A DNA stretch of 64,000 bases from positions 1,191,488 to 1,255,487 of the forward strand of contig JAKOON010000068.1 of assembly GCA_022577435.1 (NCBI GenBank). The letters are read 5' to 3'. Position 1 is the stretch's first letter, and the number at the start of each line of letters is the position of its first letter. The position numbers and the translations under genes are program-made. The notes below the pieces were generated by a model that saw only the letters and a list, made by a program, of their open reading frames with translations, was not told where the DNA came from and did no database searches. This stretch comes from Embiotoca jacksoni. Its lineage: Eukaryota; Chordata; Actinopteri; Embiotocidae. Shown piece after piece: positions 13,469 to 26,255 of this stretch.

Positions 13469-14602
13469 TGTGCGTCAGTAAATGCGTCCACGTAATCTTC
13501 GTATTTCTGCTCCTGAACTTTGTTTTGTTACTTTCATGTTAAACTATTATATTAGAAAATGGCACAAAAAAAACAAACAAGTGTTTGATTTTCAAACCTT
13601 CGTAAACTCTGGATGACCAGCCTTCGAGTGACATCTGCTGCCGTGCAGTTTGTTGTGGTTGTTTTCTTTTTTTATCGTTGGGGTTTTAATTGGGCTTCTC
13701 GGCCCCCAGGCCAGCGTATCAAAGAAAAACCATGATGTTACATTCTATTTTTTCACTATACAGCAGTGATGTTGTGTACGACTCTTAACATTTAAAGGTG
13801 CAATAACAAACTAATTAAGCTGAGTCCAAATTAATGATCCTCTTGATGAAGCAAAGTGCTTGAATAAAAGAAGAAAACTAAAACTTCCTTGTTCTGGACT
13901 GTAAAAACCTGCTGAAATAAATAGAAACAGCATCGGAGGAAGACAATAATTACATTTCGGTGTGTCGGGGGAACTCCGCAACGCTGCGGCTCATTTTTCT
14001 GACCATTATTCTCTCCTCCGAGGTACGACCCTCCCCCCCCACCCCCACCCCCACCCCCACCCACGATATATTTGTCACATCTATGAAGTGATTCATCAGC
14101 CGGCGCGGGGCTACACTCTGTGATGAAGAGGGGGGGAATCACTCATGTTGAGTTGATCACATATCCATCTGCCGGCCCCTCTCCGCCACCCGGGGCAGCC
14201 CTCCGCACAAAGACGCCGGCATCCACTCTCAACCCGGTAAATAACCCCCGTCGCTCACAGGAAGTGATTTCTTACATCTTCTATTGCTCGGATTCATCAT
14301 TGGGGGGGAAAAAAAAATATATATATATATGGTAGACGATATGACATTTTAGTATTTCAACGCGTGTTAAATGATGAAATATGTTTTAAAAGCTGCGTCT
14401 TATAAACATCTGAGATTTATTCTTCTAATAGTAATAAATCACATTGAGGTGGTTTTTAACAGCGTTTAAATCCAGCATCATTATGACGGATTTCAGGTTG
14501 AAAAAAAAAAAAAAAAAATAGCACTGCTGTCATATTTGGTGTTTAACTGATGCATCTGGACTTAAAGTGACAGCGACTCCGATGATTGACAGCAGCAACA
14601 AC

Positions 14603-14624
14603 CCCCCCCCCCCCCCCCCCCCCC
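14603..14624. repeat. Poly-C tract
   Basis: An uninterrupted run of about 22 C in ptprn2 intron 10; on the transcribed strand this is poly-G. Confidence 0.95.
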
Positions 14625-17500
14625 ATCATGTTTTTAAGACGTGAAACGTCACTTTGGTGTTTTGGCAGAAAGCATCAATGCACATTCATGGACTTTTTTT
14701 TCATGGATATTAAAGAAGGAAGCCAAAGACCTCCTCCCCTACCTCCTCCACCTCCTTTCCAGGCCCGCTCTCTCCTCCTAGTGGCGGCTCTTTGATATGA
14801 CCCCTTCAGCTCAGACACAGACATTACATCACTCTGCTCACCCTCCTTCCTGTTTCAAATAAATAAATAACTAAATAAATAGATTTAAAAAAAAAAACTA
14901 AAAAAACCTCTAGTCTACACTCAGTGACGGTTGCGCAACACAGCCGTCGTTGTTCAGCGGCCGGCTGCAGTCAAAGGCTCGGCGAACCGCCACCCACGTC
15001 GACGCTTCCCTCCCGCCCCCGCCCCCGCCCCCGACCCACCCCCGACCCGCCGCCGCCGCCGCAAAAAACATTTCCAAGGCCGCTCCTGTGAAAGCGCTCA
15101 CCGTCAGGATTATCTAATCAGCATCGGTTCCAAATGAAATGTGTTGGTGTGAGTCACTCTCCAGGTTTGTTTTGTGTCGGCTCTCTTTCCTTTTTTTATG
15201 ATTCATATGTGGAAGTTTTTTTTGTTTTTTTTTTGCTGCTGGCTCGTTGAACCTCCCGCCCTCCCCTTCCCTCCCTCCCTCCCTCCCTCCAGAGAGGAAA
15301 CGGGAGTTTTGTTGTGTTGTCGGCGGCCGAAGGTGTCGCCGGGTCGCCAACTACTTTGTTCCGAGGTACTTTTGTTCGGTGCGATATGATAATCTGCCGA
15401 CGCTGCGCGAAGGTGCGAAGGGTTCCCGCGGCGCCGCCGCTGAAATGGATGAAGAGGAGTTCGTGAAGCGGCTCAGATTGAGGATAAATGTATGGGAGGG
15501 AGGAGAAGGGGGGCGGTTGGTGGGAGGAGGAGGAGGAGGAGGAGGAGGTGGGGGGGGGGGGCACAGATGCTGCTGTGACTCACCTCAGGTACAGTGAACA
15601 CAACTGCACATTAAACACAACACAGTTCATCCAACTACTGTTTTTCAACACTGACGGTAGATAGTTGTTGTTGTTTTTGTTGTTGGACCAAACTGTAAAT
15701 AACAACAACTACATCATTATAATTTGAGTGATTTTTTTTTTTGTGCCTTTGTTGTTTGCTGATATCGGTTATTATAAATATGTATTATACTTTATTGTTT
15801 TATGGAGTATGTTCTCTTGTTCCTTTATGCCTAATTATTCCACGTCTGTTTGTTTGTTTGTTTTGTTTGAGTCTGATATTGTTAATTAGTAGCTTTTGTG
15901 TGATATCTTGGTTTTGTGTGTTAAGGACCTCCTTGAAAGCGAGATGGTACGTCTCAAAGGGATTATTCCTAGTAAAGATTGTTTTTTGGGGCGGGTGAAT
16001 TAACTCTTTAAAATCAAAAGTTAAAACATATTTTTGAGATAATAAAAAAAAAAGAAAAAGTTATTTAAGTGGCACACGGACGTTTAAATTTCACTTTACA
16101 GCGATAGAAACAGATAAAACGGTAATAAAACTGTTGTCGAGGTGACGTGAAGCTTCGCTGTGTCCTTCAGCGCCGATCACATAATCAATACGCTGCGTTC
16201 TGCTCATCAACGCGCCGTAACGAGACATTAAGGCAAAACAAAACGAGCGATTAAGTGTCATCTAAAGTCACGCTGGAAATAAACATGACTGCATAATAAT
16301 AAACATAACGGGGAGATATTTCAGAGGGAAACCTTTTCTGAAGGAAAGTGAACAGAAAATACTTCTCAATACGTCACAAAAACTCAAAATAAATTCATGA
16401 TGCAGCAAATAAAGTCGCAGCGACAGCTTATAAAAGGGTAAAAGAAACATCTGCATATAAGTTGAATTTTATAAACATGAAACGCGAGTTTGTTTGGTCT
16501 CTTCTCGGTAAATTGTTGCTTTTATCATAAATCAACTTGCGCGGAAAACTTTTACTGTTATTTCATCTGTTCGTCCTTCAAAATAAATAAGAATAGTCGG
16601 CTGCTGGGGAGATGTTCTGTTATTCATTTATCGTATTCTGTCTTGTTTCAAAAGTTGAATCGTCCAATTGAATTTTTTTGTTTTGTTTAATATGAAAAAA
16701 AATATAGTCTCTCAAAAAGGTTTTAAAAGGTACCAAAGATGTCAGGCTGAACTTATATATTAAGTTAAGAACAAGACAACAATAACAAAAAATATGGGTT
16801 TAAATATTTCTGCTTCAGTCGCAACAAAGAATATAAAGTTAATAAAGAACATACACTAGACAGGAGATGAGATTTCTATAAATAAATTTGTATAATATGA
16901 CGGTATATGTGGATTTTCAGAGTAAAATGAGATGTTTGAAACCGTTTCAGACACCAGGTCGTTGGTGTGGTCGAGGATCACGGGCGGTTAAAAAAGCCAA
17001 AGGCATGCTGGGTAAAATTTAGGAGGCTCACTGTCAGTCCGAGGCCTTTGTCTTCCCTGCTTTTACTTCTCCTAGTGAAGGTGACTGCCGCTGCCACGGC
17101 GGCGAGGAGCTTCGGAAAATAAGCGTGGCGCCTCTGACAAATTGTCAAGGCGGCTCCCCCTGCTGGGCTTTCACTGCGCTCGCAACAAAAGGGACCCCCG
17201 GCTCACTCTCTCGCTCTATCTCTCTCTCTCTCTGTGTGTGTGTCACTCTTTCGCTTTCTCTGCCTCCAATCCATCACCCCCCCCCCCCATCACACCCCCC
17301 CCATCCCCCCCTCGACCCCCCCCCCACCCACCCAGTGTGCAGCTCCCTCCTTTCATTCCCACAATAGCAGAACAAAGACAAAAGGTGCATTAGAACCGGA
17401 GAACAGAAACGGGGCCACCCAGGGACTCAATGCAGGGGGGTGGGGGTGGGGGGGTGAAGATATGTATGTGTGTGACCCCAAGCCAGCCAGTTCCCACCTG

Positions 17501-17502
<2 letters not shown>

Positions 17503-17572
<70 letters not shown>

Positions 17573-17628
17573 CTCTTTCAATGCACTGCTGTATTTCTAT
17601 CAGTTTAACAGTGAACAAAGTTTCAACT

Positions 17629-17662
<34 letters not shown>
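17503..17662. repeat. Two (CA)n microsatellites
   Basis: CA tracts at 17503-17567 and 17632-17662 separated by about 65 bp of unique sequence, in ptprn2 intron 10. A CT tract and C-runs lie just upstream at about 17216-17335. Confidence 0.95.
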
Positions 17663-17666
<4 letters not shown>

Positions 17667-17965
17667 CCTCTCAGAGGACGACCGCTGGCCAACGCCGAGG
17701 GACATGTCATTGAAAAATGATCGTCTATATCTGATAATATCATAAGAATAAGCTGCACTAACGAGATAACATAAATAATCCAGAATGATTTGGCACAGAT
17801 GACGATTTCATGAGTCTGAAAGTCCAACTTCTGTACCAGACAACGACATAAACCAGATGTGTTGAAACTCAATGAAGGGCCACAAAATACATGTTTATGA
17901 TATGTGAAATTATATTTCTTTGAACTGTGATAATGTTTTGTTCCGGCTCCTCCCACAAGCTGTCT

Positions 17966-18224
17966 CACAACCGAGTGTCACGGCAAAGCGTGAAATAGAC
18001 ACGCCGGCCCGCTGCTGCAAAGCGTGAAATAGCCACGCTTTGTCCGGGCGTGAGAGTTACACGTTTTGAAAGTGTGACACTTTCAAGCACATTCAATTTC
18101 ATGTGACGTGGGTCACGTGACCAAGGTCACTTGACATTATTATCATTATTATTATGATTATGGTTATTATTATATACGCAGACATGCGTGTCTATTTCAC
18201 GTTTTGCCGTGATACCGTGTTGTG
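17966..18224. mobile_element. MITE-like element with about 39-bp terminal inverted repeats
   Basis: The left end (17966-18004) contains TCACGGCAAAGCGTGAAATA followed by GACACGC. The right end (18186-18224) contains GCGTGTCTATTTCACG followed by TTTGCCGTGA, its reverse complement with a few mismatches. The outermost bases are CACAAC and GTTGTG. The 259-bp element has no coding capacity and an AT-rich centre with a GTCACGTGAC palindrome. This fits a non-autonomous DNA transposon or an intrinsically palindromic element. The superfamily is not assigned because no clear target-site duplication could be fixed by eye. Confidence 0.75.
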
Positions 18225-18986
18225 TCTCACAACTCGATCAGATGTTCTTGGGCTGTCAGTAGAACTCAAACCTTTGATTCATATTTGGCATCTCGGGAGA
18301 GGACTGTCCCTTTATTACTGTTACTAGCAAGCAATATAATATTGCGTGCTTAAGAAATGTCACACAGCGCTTGAAACTAAAGAAACAACAGCTTGTCAAA
18401 TGTCGTGGTGGAACAAAACAAAGAAGAAGAAACTTGGACAAACTCAGAAGAACCGTTGACAAAACAGACTTCCAACATTTCATGTCACGAAACAAGAACC
18501 TGTTCAAACAAGCGTCAAATCAAATGCCAATAAAAAAAAAATTATTTCGTTAATTTGGGGTTTTGTTTTGTTTCCTGATGTTTCAATTCATGTGTTTGTT
18601 TTTTTACCGCCAGCTGCTCGGTCGAATGTTGTATTGTAGGACTATTGTGTTTATTTGTGCACCACACTTACAAAACTTCACTGTTATTCTTCAGTGACAG
18701 TTTTTCCGCTTTATACAAAATAACTTACAACAAAAGGTTCCAGTCAGGAAAAGAAAAAGTATGAAAACTTCGAGGACACAAGTGGGACGCGGTAATGTTG
18801 GTAATTGCTGCTAATTGCTGCTAATTTTGTTGTCAACTTTCAAATACTTAAAAATAAACGTTGCACGCTCGTTCATTTTGACGCTTACGGTGCAGAAGAA
18901 CAAACCAGACGCTCTTTCCTGTCAGCCGTCCACCGAGTGTTGTTAACTTTGAAGAGTGGCTGCAGTCGTTCGAAGGGAAAAAGGTC

Positions 18987-19100
18987 TTTGCTAGTTTGGA
19001 GCGGTTCGGAGCAGGAAGTGACCATATTTGGACGTGCTGGGGGAGGAGCCAGCGGTGGATCTGACCGATCTGATTGGAAACCTGACGATACTACCTGCCG
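18987..19100 (+). mobile_element. Dispersed repeat family A, copy 3 (head fragment)
   Basis: Only the first about 114 bp of the family is present, including the blocks AGCAGGAAGTGACCATATTT and CCAGCGGTGGATCTGACCGA. The sequence leaves the family just after CTGACGATACTACC. Confidence 0.88.
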
Positions 19101-19949
19101 CCAAGTCTCCACCTCTTAAACATAATTAATTTATGTTATGAGAACTTGTTTGTTTTGTCCCCACATTGTGACTTTATAAACAGATTTATGTCCTCACAAC
19201 ATGAGTAAATAGCCGTCCACACAAACACAAACACACACAAACAAACACAGTCGAGGTTCCGGCGGTGTGCTAAAAATAAAAGCATATAAAAGCTTTAAAT
19301 GTCCTTTTAAAACTCCCTTCGTCCTGTAATGTAACGTCACCTCTGGACATGAACCCTCCGAGCTGTCGAGACCGCCGAGCGCTGGAATATAAATGAGACT
19401 CGGATCAAGTAAAAAAAAAAAAAAAAACTAGAACTTTTCAAAATTACAACCGAGTGCGTCCTCGGTTTCCGAAGCGCCGTAGGAGGTGGAGGTCTGCGGA
19501 GGACTCACCGACATCCACACATCTTTACGTTCCCGACAACAACCGTTTTCTACCTGTAGGCTCGAGTGGGCGGCAATTTACTCAAAGGGGGTCGAGCGTC
19601 ACGTACTAAAAAAAAAAAAAAAAAAACCCTCTTCAAAAATACCCCCGTGTAGAAGATGAGCGGTGTCGGCTCCTCCGCGGTTAGAGGGCGAACTGGTGGG
19701 ATCAAAGCCGGGCGGCACCGGGCATTACAAGCAGAAAAAAACGAGAGTAGAGAAACCCAAGGACGGCGCCTTATTCTCATTCTGTCAACACTTTCTCACT
19801 GCTGTGGGGGGAGGAGGGGGGAGGAGGGGGAGGAGGCGGGGGGGGGGGGGGTACGAAAGCAATGAGCGCCGCTCATCCACGTTATTGACACGTCGGGAAT
19901 TTGACTGCAATCATTTATTAATGAGCCTGAACTCTGCCTGAACCCTCCT

Positions 19950-20038
19950 TGTCTCCTCCTCGTCTCCTCCTCGTCTCCTTCTCTTCTCCTTCTCATCTCC
20001 TCCTCGTCTCCTCCTCGTCTCCTCCTCGTCTCCTTCTC
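19950..20038. repeat. 11-bp minisatellite
   Basis: About eight tandem units of an 11-bp word close to CGTCTCCTCCT, with some units changed to CGTCTCCTTCT or CTTCTCCTTCT. It lies in ptprn2 intron 10, about 470 bp after the exon 10 donor in transcript order. Confidence 0.85.
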
Positions 20039-20510
20039 TGCTACCTGATCAAATTCCTCTCCGTCTTTCACCTCCCGTCTTCTTCTTCGTCTTCTCTCCT
20101 GTTTCTTTTTGCATTTTTTTTTTGGTGCGTGAGTTACGAGCACGCTGACGTCTTATAAAGGACAGTTTGGGTGTTAATTCGGACATTTTTTAACGTTGTT
20201 TTTCCATCTGATCTTTATCTTCGTGCTCCGACTAAATCGCATTTGTTAAAAGTTGTAGTTTTCTTCATATTCATATCCAGATTTGTTTGAAAAAAAACCC
20301 AACATATTAAAATGTGATTTTAATCAGTCCGGACGCTCTGCTGACTCAGCGGATTTCTTGCGACCGTTTATCAGAAGAAAGAAAAGCGCTCCAGGTTTGT
20401 ATGTGATTTTCCAGCCGACTATCATTTTAAAGCTGCGCTCTTCTTCTGCATCACCATGACAACACAGATAAATAAAAAACAACAACAACAACAACAACAA
20501 CTGTACGTAC

Positions 20511-20597
20511 GAGAGGTCGGTGAAGTCGGTCATCCGGATTTTGGCCATCCGAGCCAGGATCTCCATCAGGTGGAGGCCTTTGTCGGTCTGGAGCGCG
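20511..20597 (-). CDS. ptprn2: ptprn2 exon 10 (start of membrane-proximal ectodomain)
   Basis: This 87-nt exon encodes ALQTDKGLHLMEILARMAKI, followed by RMTDFTDLS. It aligns with the human phogrin segment that follows the VTDRDPL motif and precedes VLGPAVTF, namely the first helix of the SEA-like luminal domain. The acceptor has a long CT-rich tract ending CGTCCTCAG, and the donor is GTACGT. It joins exon 9 through a split Asp codon and exon 11 through a split Ser codon, both in frame. It covers residues 525-554. Confidence 0.93.
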
Positions 20598-22135
20598 CTG
20601 AGGACGATGAAGAGGAAGAGGAAGAGACAGAGAGAGAAAAAAAATGGAAATGAACTGTGAGATATACGTTAAAGAAATAATATTGTATTACGGGATCATG
20701 AGATGAACCTCCGGGGAAATACGCTGCAAATTACAAGTGGTAAACTTTATATTTTACGTGGCACAATATTAGTAATTTCTAAGACCAAGTTGAGACATTT
20801 AATGAGAGTTTTTCATTCAGTGTCTTCACACGAGGACTTTGAACTGCTGCTTTTATCTGTCAATCATTTGTCGCATAATTATTATGAATATGAGCAACAA
20901 CAGTTGAGATTAGTTTAGTCTGTAATAACTCAACAGGGAAAATGCAAACAGATGGCTGGTTTTTACAATTTTTTTTTAAAATAAATCAGCTTTTATTTGA
21001 GTAATCCAACGTATTTGAATAAAATAACTTTGAATTCCACACAGGACACTAAAAATAAATAAGTTTCCTTCTATTCATGCAGCTAAAATTCAGAAACCTG
21101 AATTCTGTGGCGAATTTAATAAAACTTTCCCTCCTGATTTGAAGTCTTATGGAAAGTGAACTTCAGACGACGTGCAGCTCGAAGACCGAAGAAGTTCGAT
21201 TCGACGTCGAAGTCGGACCGAAGACGACGAGAGAAATCTGAGGTAAAATATCGAAGAAACGCAGCGACTGAAAGAAAAAAACAAAGCCCGCTCCAGCTCC
21301 CAGGTGAGGTCGGACAGGTGGGAGGAGGTGGGAGGAGGTGGGAGGAGGCGGAGGAGGGCAGGTTTTTTTTGGCAGGCGAGGTGAATACAGAAGGAGGTGA
21401 GGAAGGTCGTAGGCAGACAGCTTGTTTCCGCCACTCCCCCTCATCTTCAGCTTTACGGCGACGCCGCAAGGTCACAGCCCGAACATCGCCACGGCAACGC
21501 AACCAAATGAGTGTGGACGACCTCCGATGCGGAAGAAGTACCGCTCCGACCCGACCGCCCGATCTGCAGCTCTTTTACGTATATAAATGCACATTTTGGT
21601 GGAAATGAATGGACGTCCCATTGTTACCTTTGTTTTTGTTTTTTTGTTTGTTTGTTTGTCAGCAGGATTACAGAAAAACTACAGACCCGATTTCCATAAA
21701 ACTCGGTGGAAGTTTGCGAGGCAGACCGAAGAAGAACTCTTTCAACTTTGGAGCGGATCCACAAATTATTTGTTCACGCTTCATTCATGCTTTTAGCTAA
21801 ACAACAACACTTTGGGAGGCTTCAAAAACAGCTGGAGTCTGTGGCTTGTTTTTGTTTTAATTCCTTGTTTGTTCCTTCCTCATTTTCATGACTGATTTCT
21901 TTTCTCTCCATCGTCACGTTATCACACGTTGGTCTTTAAATTCTTTCCCTCCTTCTGTCTTCTTCACCGGCCTTAAAACCGCCCGACGTAAAGTTAGTGT
22001 GTAAATTTAAGGAAAAAAAAAAGTCCCTTATAATTTACATACTCCAGGATTTAAAATTCAGACAGGAAACTCGCTGACATTTCATCAAACTGAGGAATAA
22101 CAAATTACGCAGTCAATTAAAAGAGTATCGATGCG

Positions 22136-22138
<3 letters not shown>

Positions 22139-22177
<39 letters not shown>

Positions 22178-22187
22178 TGTGGTGTGT

Positions 22188-22242
<55 letters not shown>

Positions 22243-22254
22243 TGTGGTGTGTGT

Positions 22255-22292
<38 letters not shown>
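22139..22292. repeat. (TG)n microsatellite with GTGG variants
   Basis: About 154 bp of TG repeat with several GGTG interruptions, in ptprn2 intron 9. Confidence 0.96.
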
Positions 22293-22295
<3 letters not shown>

Positions 22296-23573
22296 GAACA
22301 CCACGATTAAAGCTCAATATCCCAACTCCGAGCTAATTGCTTCCTATCTGCTGCGGACTCGTCTGACCTCCTCTCCGCCTCCTCCGATGAATTCAAACAG
22401 TCTCCGGACGCCTGCAGGTTGCACGAAATCCCAACGGTTTTTTTGTTGTTGTTTTTTGTCTTTTAAATCGCTTCAGTCCTTAAAAGGTTTTATTCCAGGT
22501 TTTACAATGTAAATCATTTGGTGACTTTGTTTTATCAGTTAATTATTAACTATTAAGACACCAGATGGACGACCGATGACGGCGAAGGCAGCGAGGAACG
22601 AGATTTTTTAGCAAATCGGAAAAAACTCATTTAATTATGGAAATTAGCAGCTGTTTGCATCCTTGAGGGTCGAGAAAGTGTGAAGATTTGTCTTTTTCTC
22701 TGTTAGTAATTTTGACTAACAGACTTTTTCAGGTGTTAAAATCTTTAAAGTTTTCCTGTTGTTACCCGTAGCATCAAAATGTCACGTTATTGATTACGCA
22801 GTACAAATTAGCTGATCAACAAAGTTAGGTTTGGTGATCCTGACTTTTCCTCTATTGTGTCACCAGCTGGTCGCGGTTTCTAAACTATTACATAGCAAAA
22901 CATGGAAATAGTTTTTAGAGGACGTATCTAGACTCGACTCATTTCACATCAACGGCGTAAAATGAAGAACGAGGCAACGAGCAGTAATTTACGATTATTT
23001 TAAAGACTCGTGAAGTAAAAGTTTTAAAGAAATACTCACTTTTCAAAATGTTGGTTTCTAAAGGTTTAATTTTTATTATTCTTTAACAGACTTTTATCAA
23101 CAGGAAGGTGGAAACCTGTGAAAATAACTCCCAGCGTAAAACTAAATGTTTCAGGAGGATTGTGGATAAATATATATTTTTTTAAATTTGCAATTAGGAA
23201 TCGTTATTATTCAGGAAATCATATTATATAATATTTTTTCTCGCCCAAATAATCGGCCTCATTTAAGCTAATTAAGGAGTGCAATCAATTAAAGACCGAA
23301 TGCCATTTTAGCAGTTTGGAAGCACATTCGAGGTTTAGAGGTTTCCATGGCGATGATGTGAGTCAGCTGTGTGGGAGACGAGGCATTTATAGGTTGAAGG
23401 TTTCAAGGTGGCGGAAAAAAAAACAAAAACACGTGTTGTGCAGCAGGTGTTTTCCTCCAGCTGTGATACATCACCCTGTCCTCTTCCTCCTCCTCTTCTT
23501 CCTCCTCCTCTTCCTCCTCCTCCTCTTTGATTTTGCAAAATGTGGCTGAAACTCTGCTCTGATTGCTGAGCCG

Positions 23574-23797
23574 AATAAGAAGGAGCGACTTTAGCTAACG
23601 ACACCGAGATAACCGCTGGAAAAAATGTATTGACTTTGTATTTGATGAGAGAAGTTGAATGGGAGTCTATGGAGCCGGAGGCTTTTTGGAGCCGACCTCT
23701 AGTGGCACTCGCTGGTATTGCAGCTTATATGCACTTTCCGCATCGGCCTCATTTTTTAGACCTGGAAGCTACAAACACTTTTATAAACAGTCTGAGG
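23574..23797 (+). mobile_element. Dispersed repeat family A, copy 4 (tail fragment)
   Basis: Only the last half of the family is present, from AATAAGAAGGAGCGACTTTA to TTTTATAAACAGTCTGAG. It keeps the CCGACCTCTAGTGGCA word and the longer tail CATCGGCCTCATTTTTTAGA. No head sequence is found upstream. Confidence 0.9.
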
Positions 23798-25050
23798 TTC
23801 AAACCATTAATTTTTGTGTGTTTAGTGCCTAAAACTTAAAACACTGGTGGACATTATGTACTTTGAACTACGATGTTAGCGATTTCCGCCATTTAGAAGC
23901 TCTTGCTGCATTTTAAACTAAACAAATTAAAATAAACGCGGTATGTTAGCGTCTTTGCATTTTCCCTGCAACATTTAGAAATGACTTTTATTAATACATT
24001 CGTGTACAGTGATTTATCTATTGTATTGACTGCTCTTGTTGTCTTTGTGTTATTCCCTTGCTGGATTGTCTTTTTGCGCTGCGGGCGAGAGAAGTAGTTT
24101 CTCTTCTTGAGCTAAAGAAAACGCTGAGACTTGTTGACCCGACTGTCCGTCACGGCGTAACGTGGAGGACGGCGGCGGTCTGGTACACAAATCCGAGATG
24201 TTATCATAGAAACTAGAGACAACCTTCGTGACTCAGACTCTCCACAACCTACAGTTTTATCATCTTGTACAGTTTATTGTTATTAGAGTCAGACCGGGTA
24301 ATACAAAATCTGCATGTCAGCTTCGCTGCAGTCAGATTGTAGGTTTTGTGACTGTACAAGCAACACAGGAAAGATTTGTACATTCAGCAGAAGCTGTTTT
24401 TTTCCGTTCTTTGAGGAGATTTTTAAAAAAAAATTTGGTGCATTGTGAAAGTGGCATTTTATTTTTCCCTTGTTGTGGGTGACGCTGCACTTCACTCTCT
24501 GCTGAGAGGAAGATTTGACACAATGTGAACTGTCAAGGACAACTTTGGTGTACTTTTTGAAGTTCAGCAAATCTCCCAGAAATGTCAAGAGACACTTTGA
24601 AGAGCCACCGTTGAAGCAATGTGCTGAGTACACCGAAGACTCTGACGTGAGGACATCTTAAACCTTCCAGCTGCTCGCTGAAGCCTCTCGGTAACACGAA
24701 GCTACGAAGGATTGTACCTTGATGTAAAGGTTGCTGTCAAGAGTTGGTGTCGAAGTAAGAGCTGCTGCAGGTTTTACCCCAAAATAAAAAATAAAAAAAA
24801 CGTGGTTTTTTTGCTTTGGCGATACGACTGTACGACACCGACTGACTGAAAAGAGCTTTTGAGGACGACGATGATCAGAAACGAAGTCGGTGATTTGTAT
24901 CTTTTACGGAGGAGAAAACACACTTCCTGCTTTCGTCACAGTGACGACGGCTCGATGATCGTTAAGATTTGTTGAAACCTTTAACTCTCAAATATCACTC
25001 GAGCTTTTATTCCCTCCGTGTTTCGTGCACGTCGGCGACTTCGTACTCAC

Positions 25051-25424
25051 TCCGTGTCGGTGATGACGTAACCGAAGACGTTCTCGTCCGCCTTCTCCCC
25101 GCCGGCTTTCACGTCCAGCTGCAGCTCGGGAACGTGCATCGTCTTCTTGTGCGGCTCGTCGTACACGAGCGCGGCCGGAGGCGGCACCGCCTCCTTGACC
25201 CAGCCCTCCACCTCCGACACCTCCTCCAGCGACTGGGTGGCGTCCTTCTTCCGCACCGTCACTCCCGCCACGCTGGTCCGACTCTGGACGTTCTCCAGGC
25301 CCACCGGCGGGCCTCCGGGCGTCTCCACGGCGATGTCGTAGCGGGTTCTTGCGGCCGGCGGGCCGGCGAAGGGAGTTTTGTCGAGATAGGCGAGGAGTTT
25401 GGTGAAGAGGCTGCCACCGTCAGC
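25051..25424 (-). CDS. ptprn2: ptprn2 exon 9 (luminal region before the SEA-like domain)
   Basis: This 374-nt exon opens with ADGGSLFTKLLAYLDKTPF, contains VGLENVQSRTSVAGV (compare human AGVENVKSQTYSKDL) and ends GYVITDT plus a split Asp (compare human GYIVTDRD). It covers residues 401-525 of the prohormone-like luminal region, which is removed or processed during granule maturation. The acceptor is TTGTTTTCAG and the donor is GTGAGT. The exon is strikingly GC- and CpG-rich compared with the flanking introns. The antisense 181-residue open frame over it is a shadow of this coding sequence. Confidence 0.94.
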
Positions 25425-26214
25425 CTGAAAACAAAAAAGAGCCAGAGAAATATCAGGGTCCCAAAAAAATATAAAACTTTTAAACAAACTTTAAACTCTC
25501 AAAAAAGCTTTTAAAACCACTATCAACATTCACTAAATGTGTTTTTTCAGCAACTAATAGAATCATATTCAGAACTTTTCCAGCTGTTTTTCCTTTTTTC
25601 CAGCTGTATCTATATGTTTAAAGATAATTAAACAAAAAAAGGATTAAAATAAAATACAAATACTGATGAATATCTTAACGACTGCATCTAAAACAGATGT
25701 CTGACCAACCAAAAAAAGCTAAAAGCACCTAAAACACCTCCATGTTCACGTAGCTCATTTCTTTTTTTGAAGCTAGATTGATTTCAGTCTCCTGAATGAA
25801 GGAACATTTTAATGCTAATATAATCTAAATAAAAGGAAACACATGTTCACCAATTAAACGTGGGCGTAATCTTCAGTAGTGTAAAACAAATTCTTTTAAA
25901 GTAGCTACTGTATATTAATAGTATTAGTTGCTGTAATAACAATTAAATGTTGATAAAAAAAAAAAAATTATGATTATAATTATAATACACGATTTAGTCC
26001 AACAGAACAACAAAAATATATTGTCTGTATAAAAGTCTGAAAACTTTGGGATGTAAAACAGATTTTCTTTTCTTTGTGTTAAACTCTCATGAATACAGTT
26101 CCTGAAAAAGTCCGCCACCTTCCTCACGCAGGATATTACAAATATTATTAGATATTACACAACCGCTCACGGTTTCAGCCTTCGCTCTGACATTTAAAGT
26201 TTTTCTCTTCGTAC
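25425..26214 (-). other. ptprn2: ptprn2 intron 8
   Basis: A 790-nt AT-rich intron between exons 8 and 9 with short homopolymer runs. No repeat or regulatory feature was identified. Confidence 0.9.
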
Positions 26215-26255
26215 CTCGTCCTTCACACGACGTTCCTCCGTCTCCGTGTGGCGCT
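26215..26255 (-). CDS. ptprn2: ptprn2 exon 8 (41-nt small exon)
   Basis: This exon is bounded by the acceptor CTTTCTCTCCTCAG and the donor GTACGA. It encodes a split Glu followed by RHTETEERRVKDE, residues 387-400. It is needed for frame: exon 7 ends after one base of a codon and exon 9 starts a fresh codon. A direct join of exon 7 to exon 9 would read Gly then a stop codon. The sequence is charged and poorly conserved, so the support comes from splice sites and reading frame rather than homology. Confidence 0.85.

Larger units (their letters stand above)
11821..20510 (-). other. ptprn2: ptprn2 intron 10
   Basis: About 8.7 kb without recognisable exons. It contains family A repeat copies at about 13098-13468 and 18987-19100, a short-inverted-repeat element at 17966-18224, poly-C at 14603-14624, CA tracts at 17503-17567 and 17632-17662, an 11-bp minisatellite at 19950-20038, and a GC-rich patch around 14.9-15.6 kb. 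Other stretches, for example 15.6-16.9 kb, are AT-rich with nothing identifiable. Confidence 0.85.
20598..25050 (-). other. ptprn2: ptprn2 intron 9
   Basis: About 4.45 kb without a recognisable exon. It contains GGTGGGAGGA decamer repeats near 21318-21348, a TG tract at 22139-22292 and a family A tail fragment at 23574-23797. The 150-residue open frame at 21156-21608 on the plus strand is low-complexity Arg/Gly/Glu-rich and has no recognisable homology. Confidence 0.85.

Noticed and set aside
21156..21608. A 150-residue Arg/Gly/Glu-rich plus-strand frame
   Set aside because: It is low complexity, has no recognisable domain, and lies inside ptprn2 intron 9 without supporting signals.
24969..25514. 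A 181-residue open frame on the plus strand
   Set aside because: It is the antisense shadow of ptprn2 exon 9, whose minus-strand frame has homology and proper splice sites.
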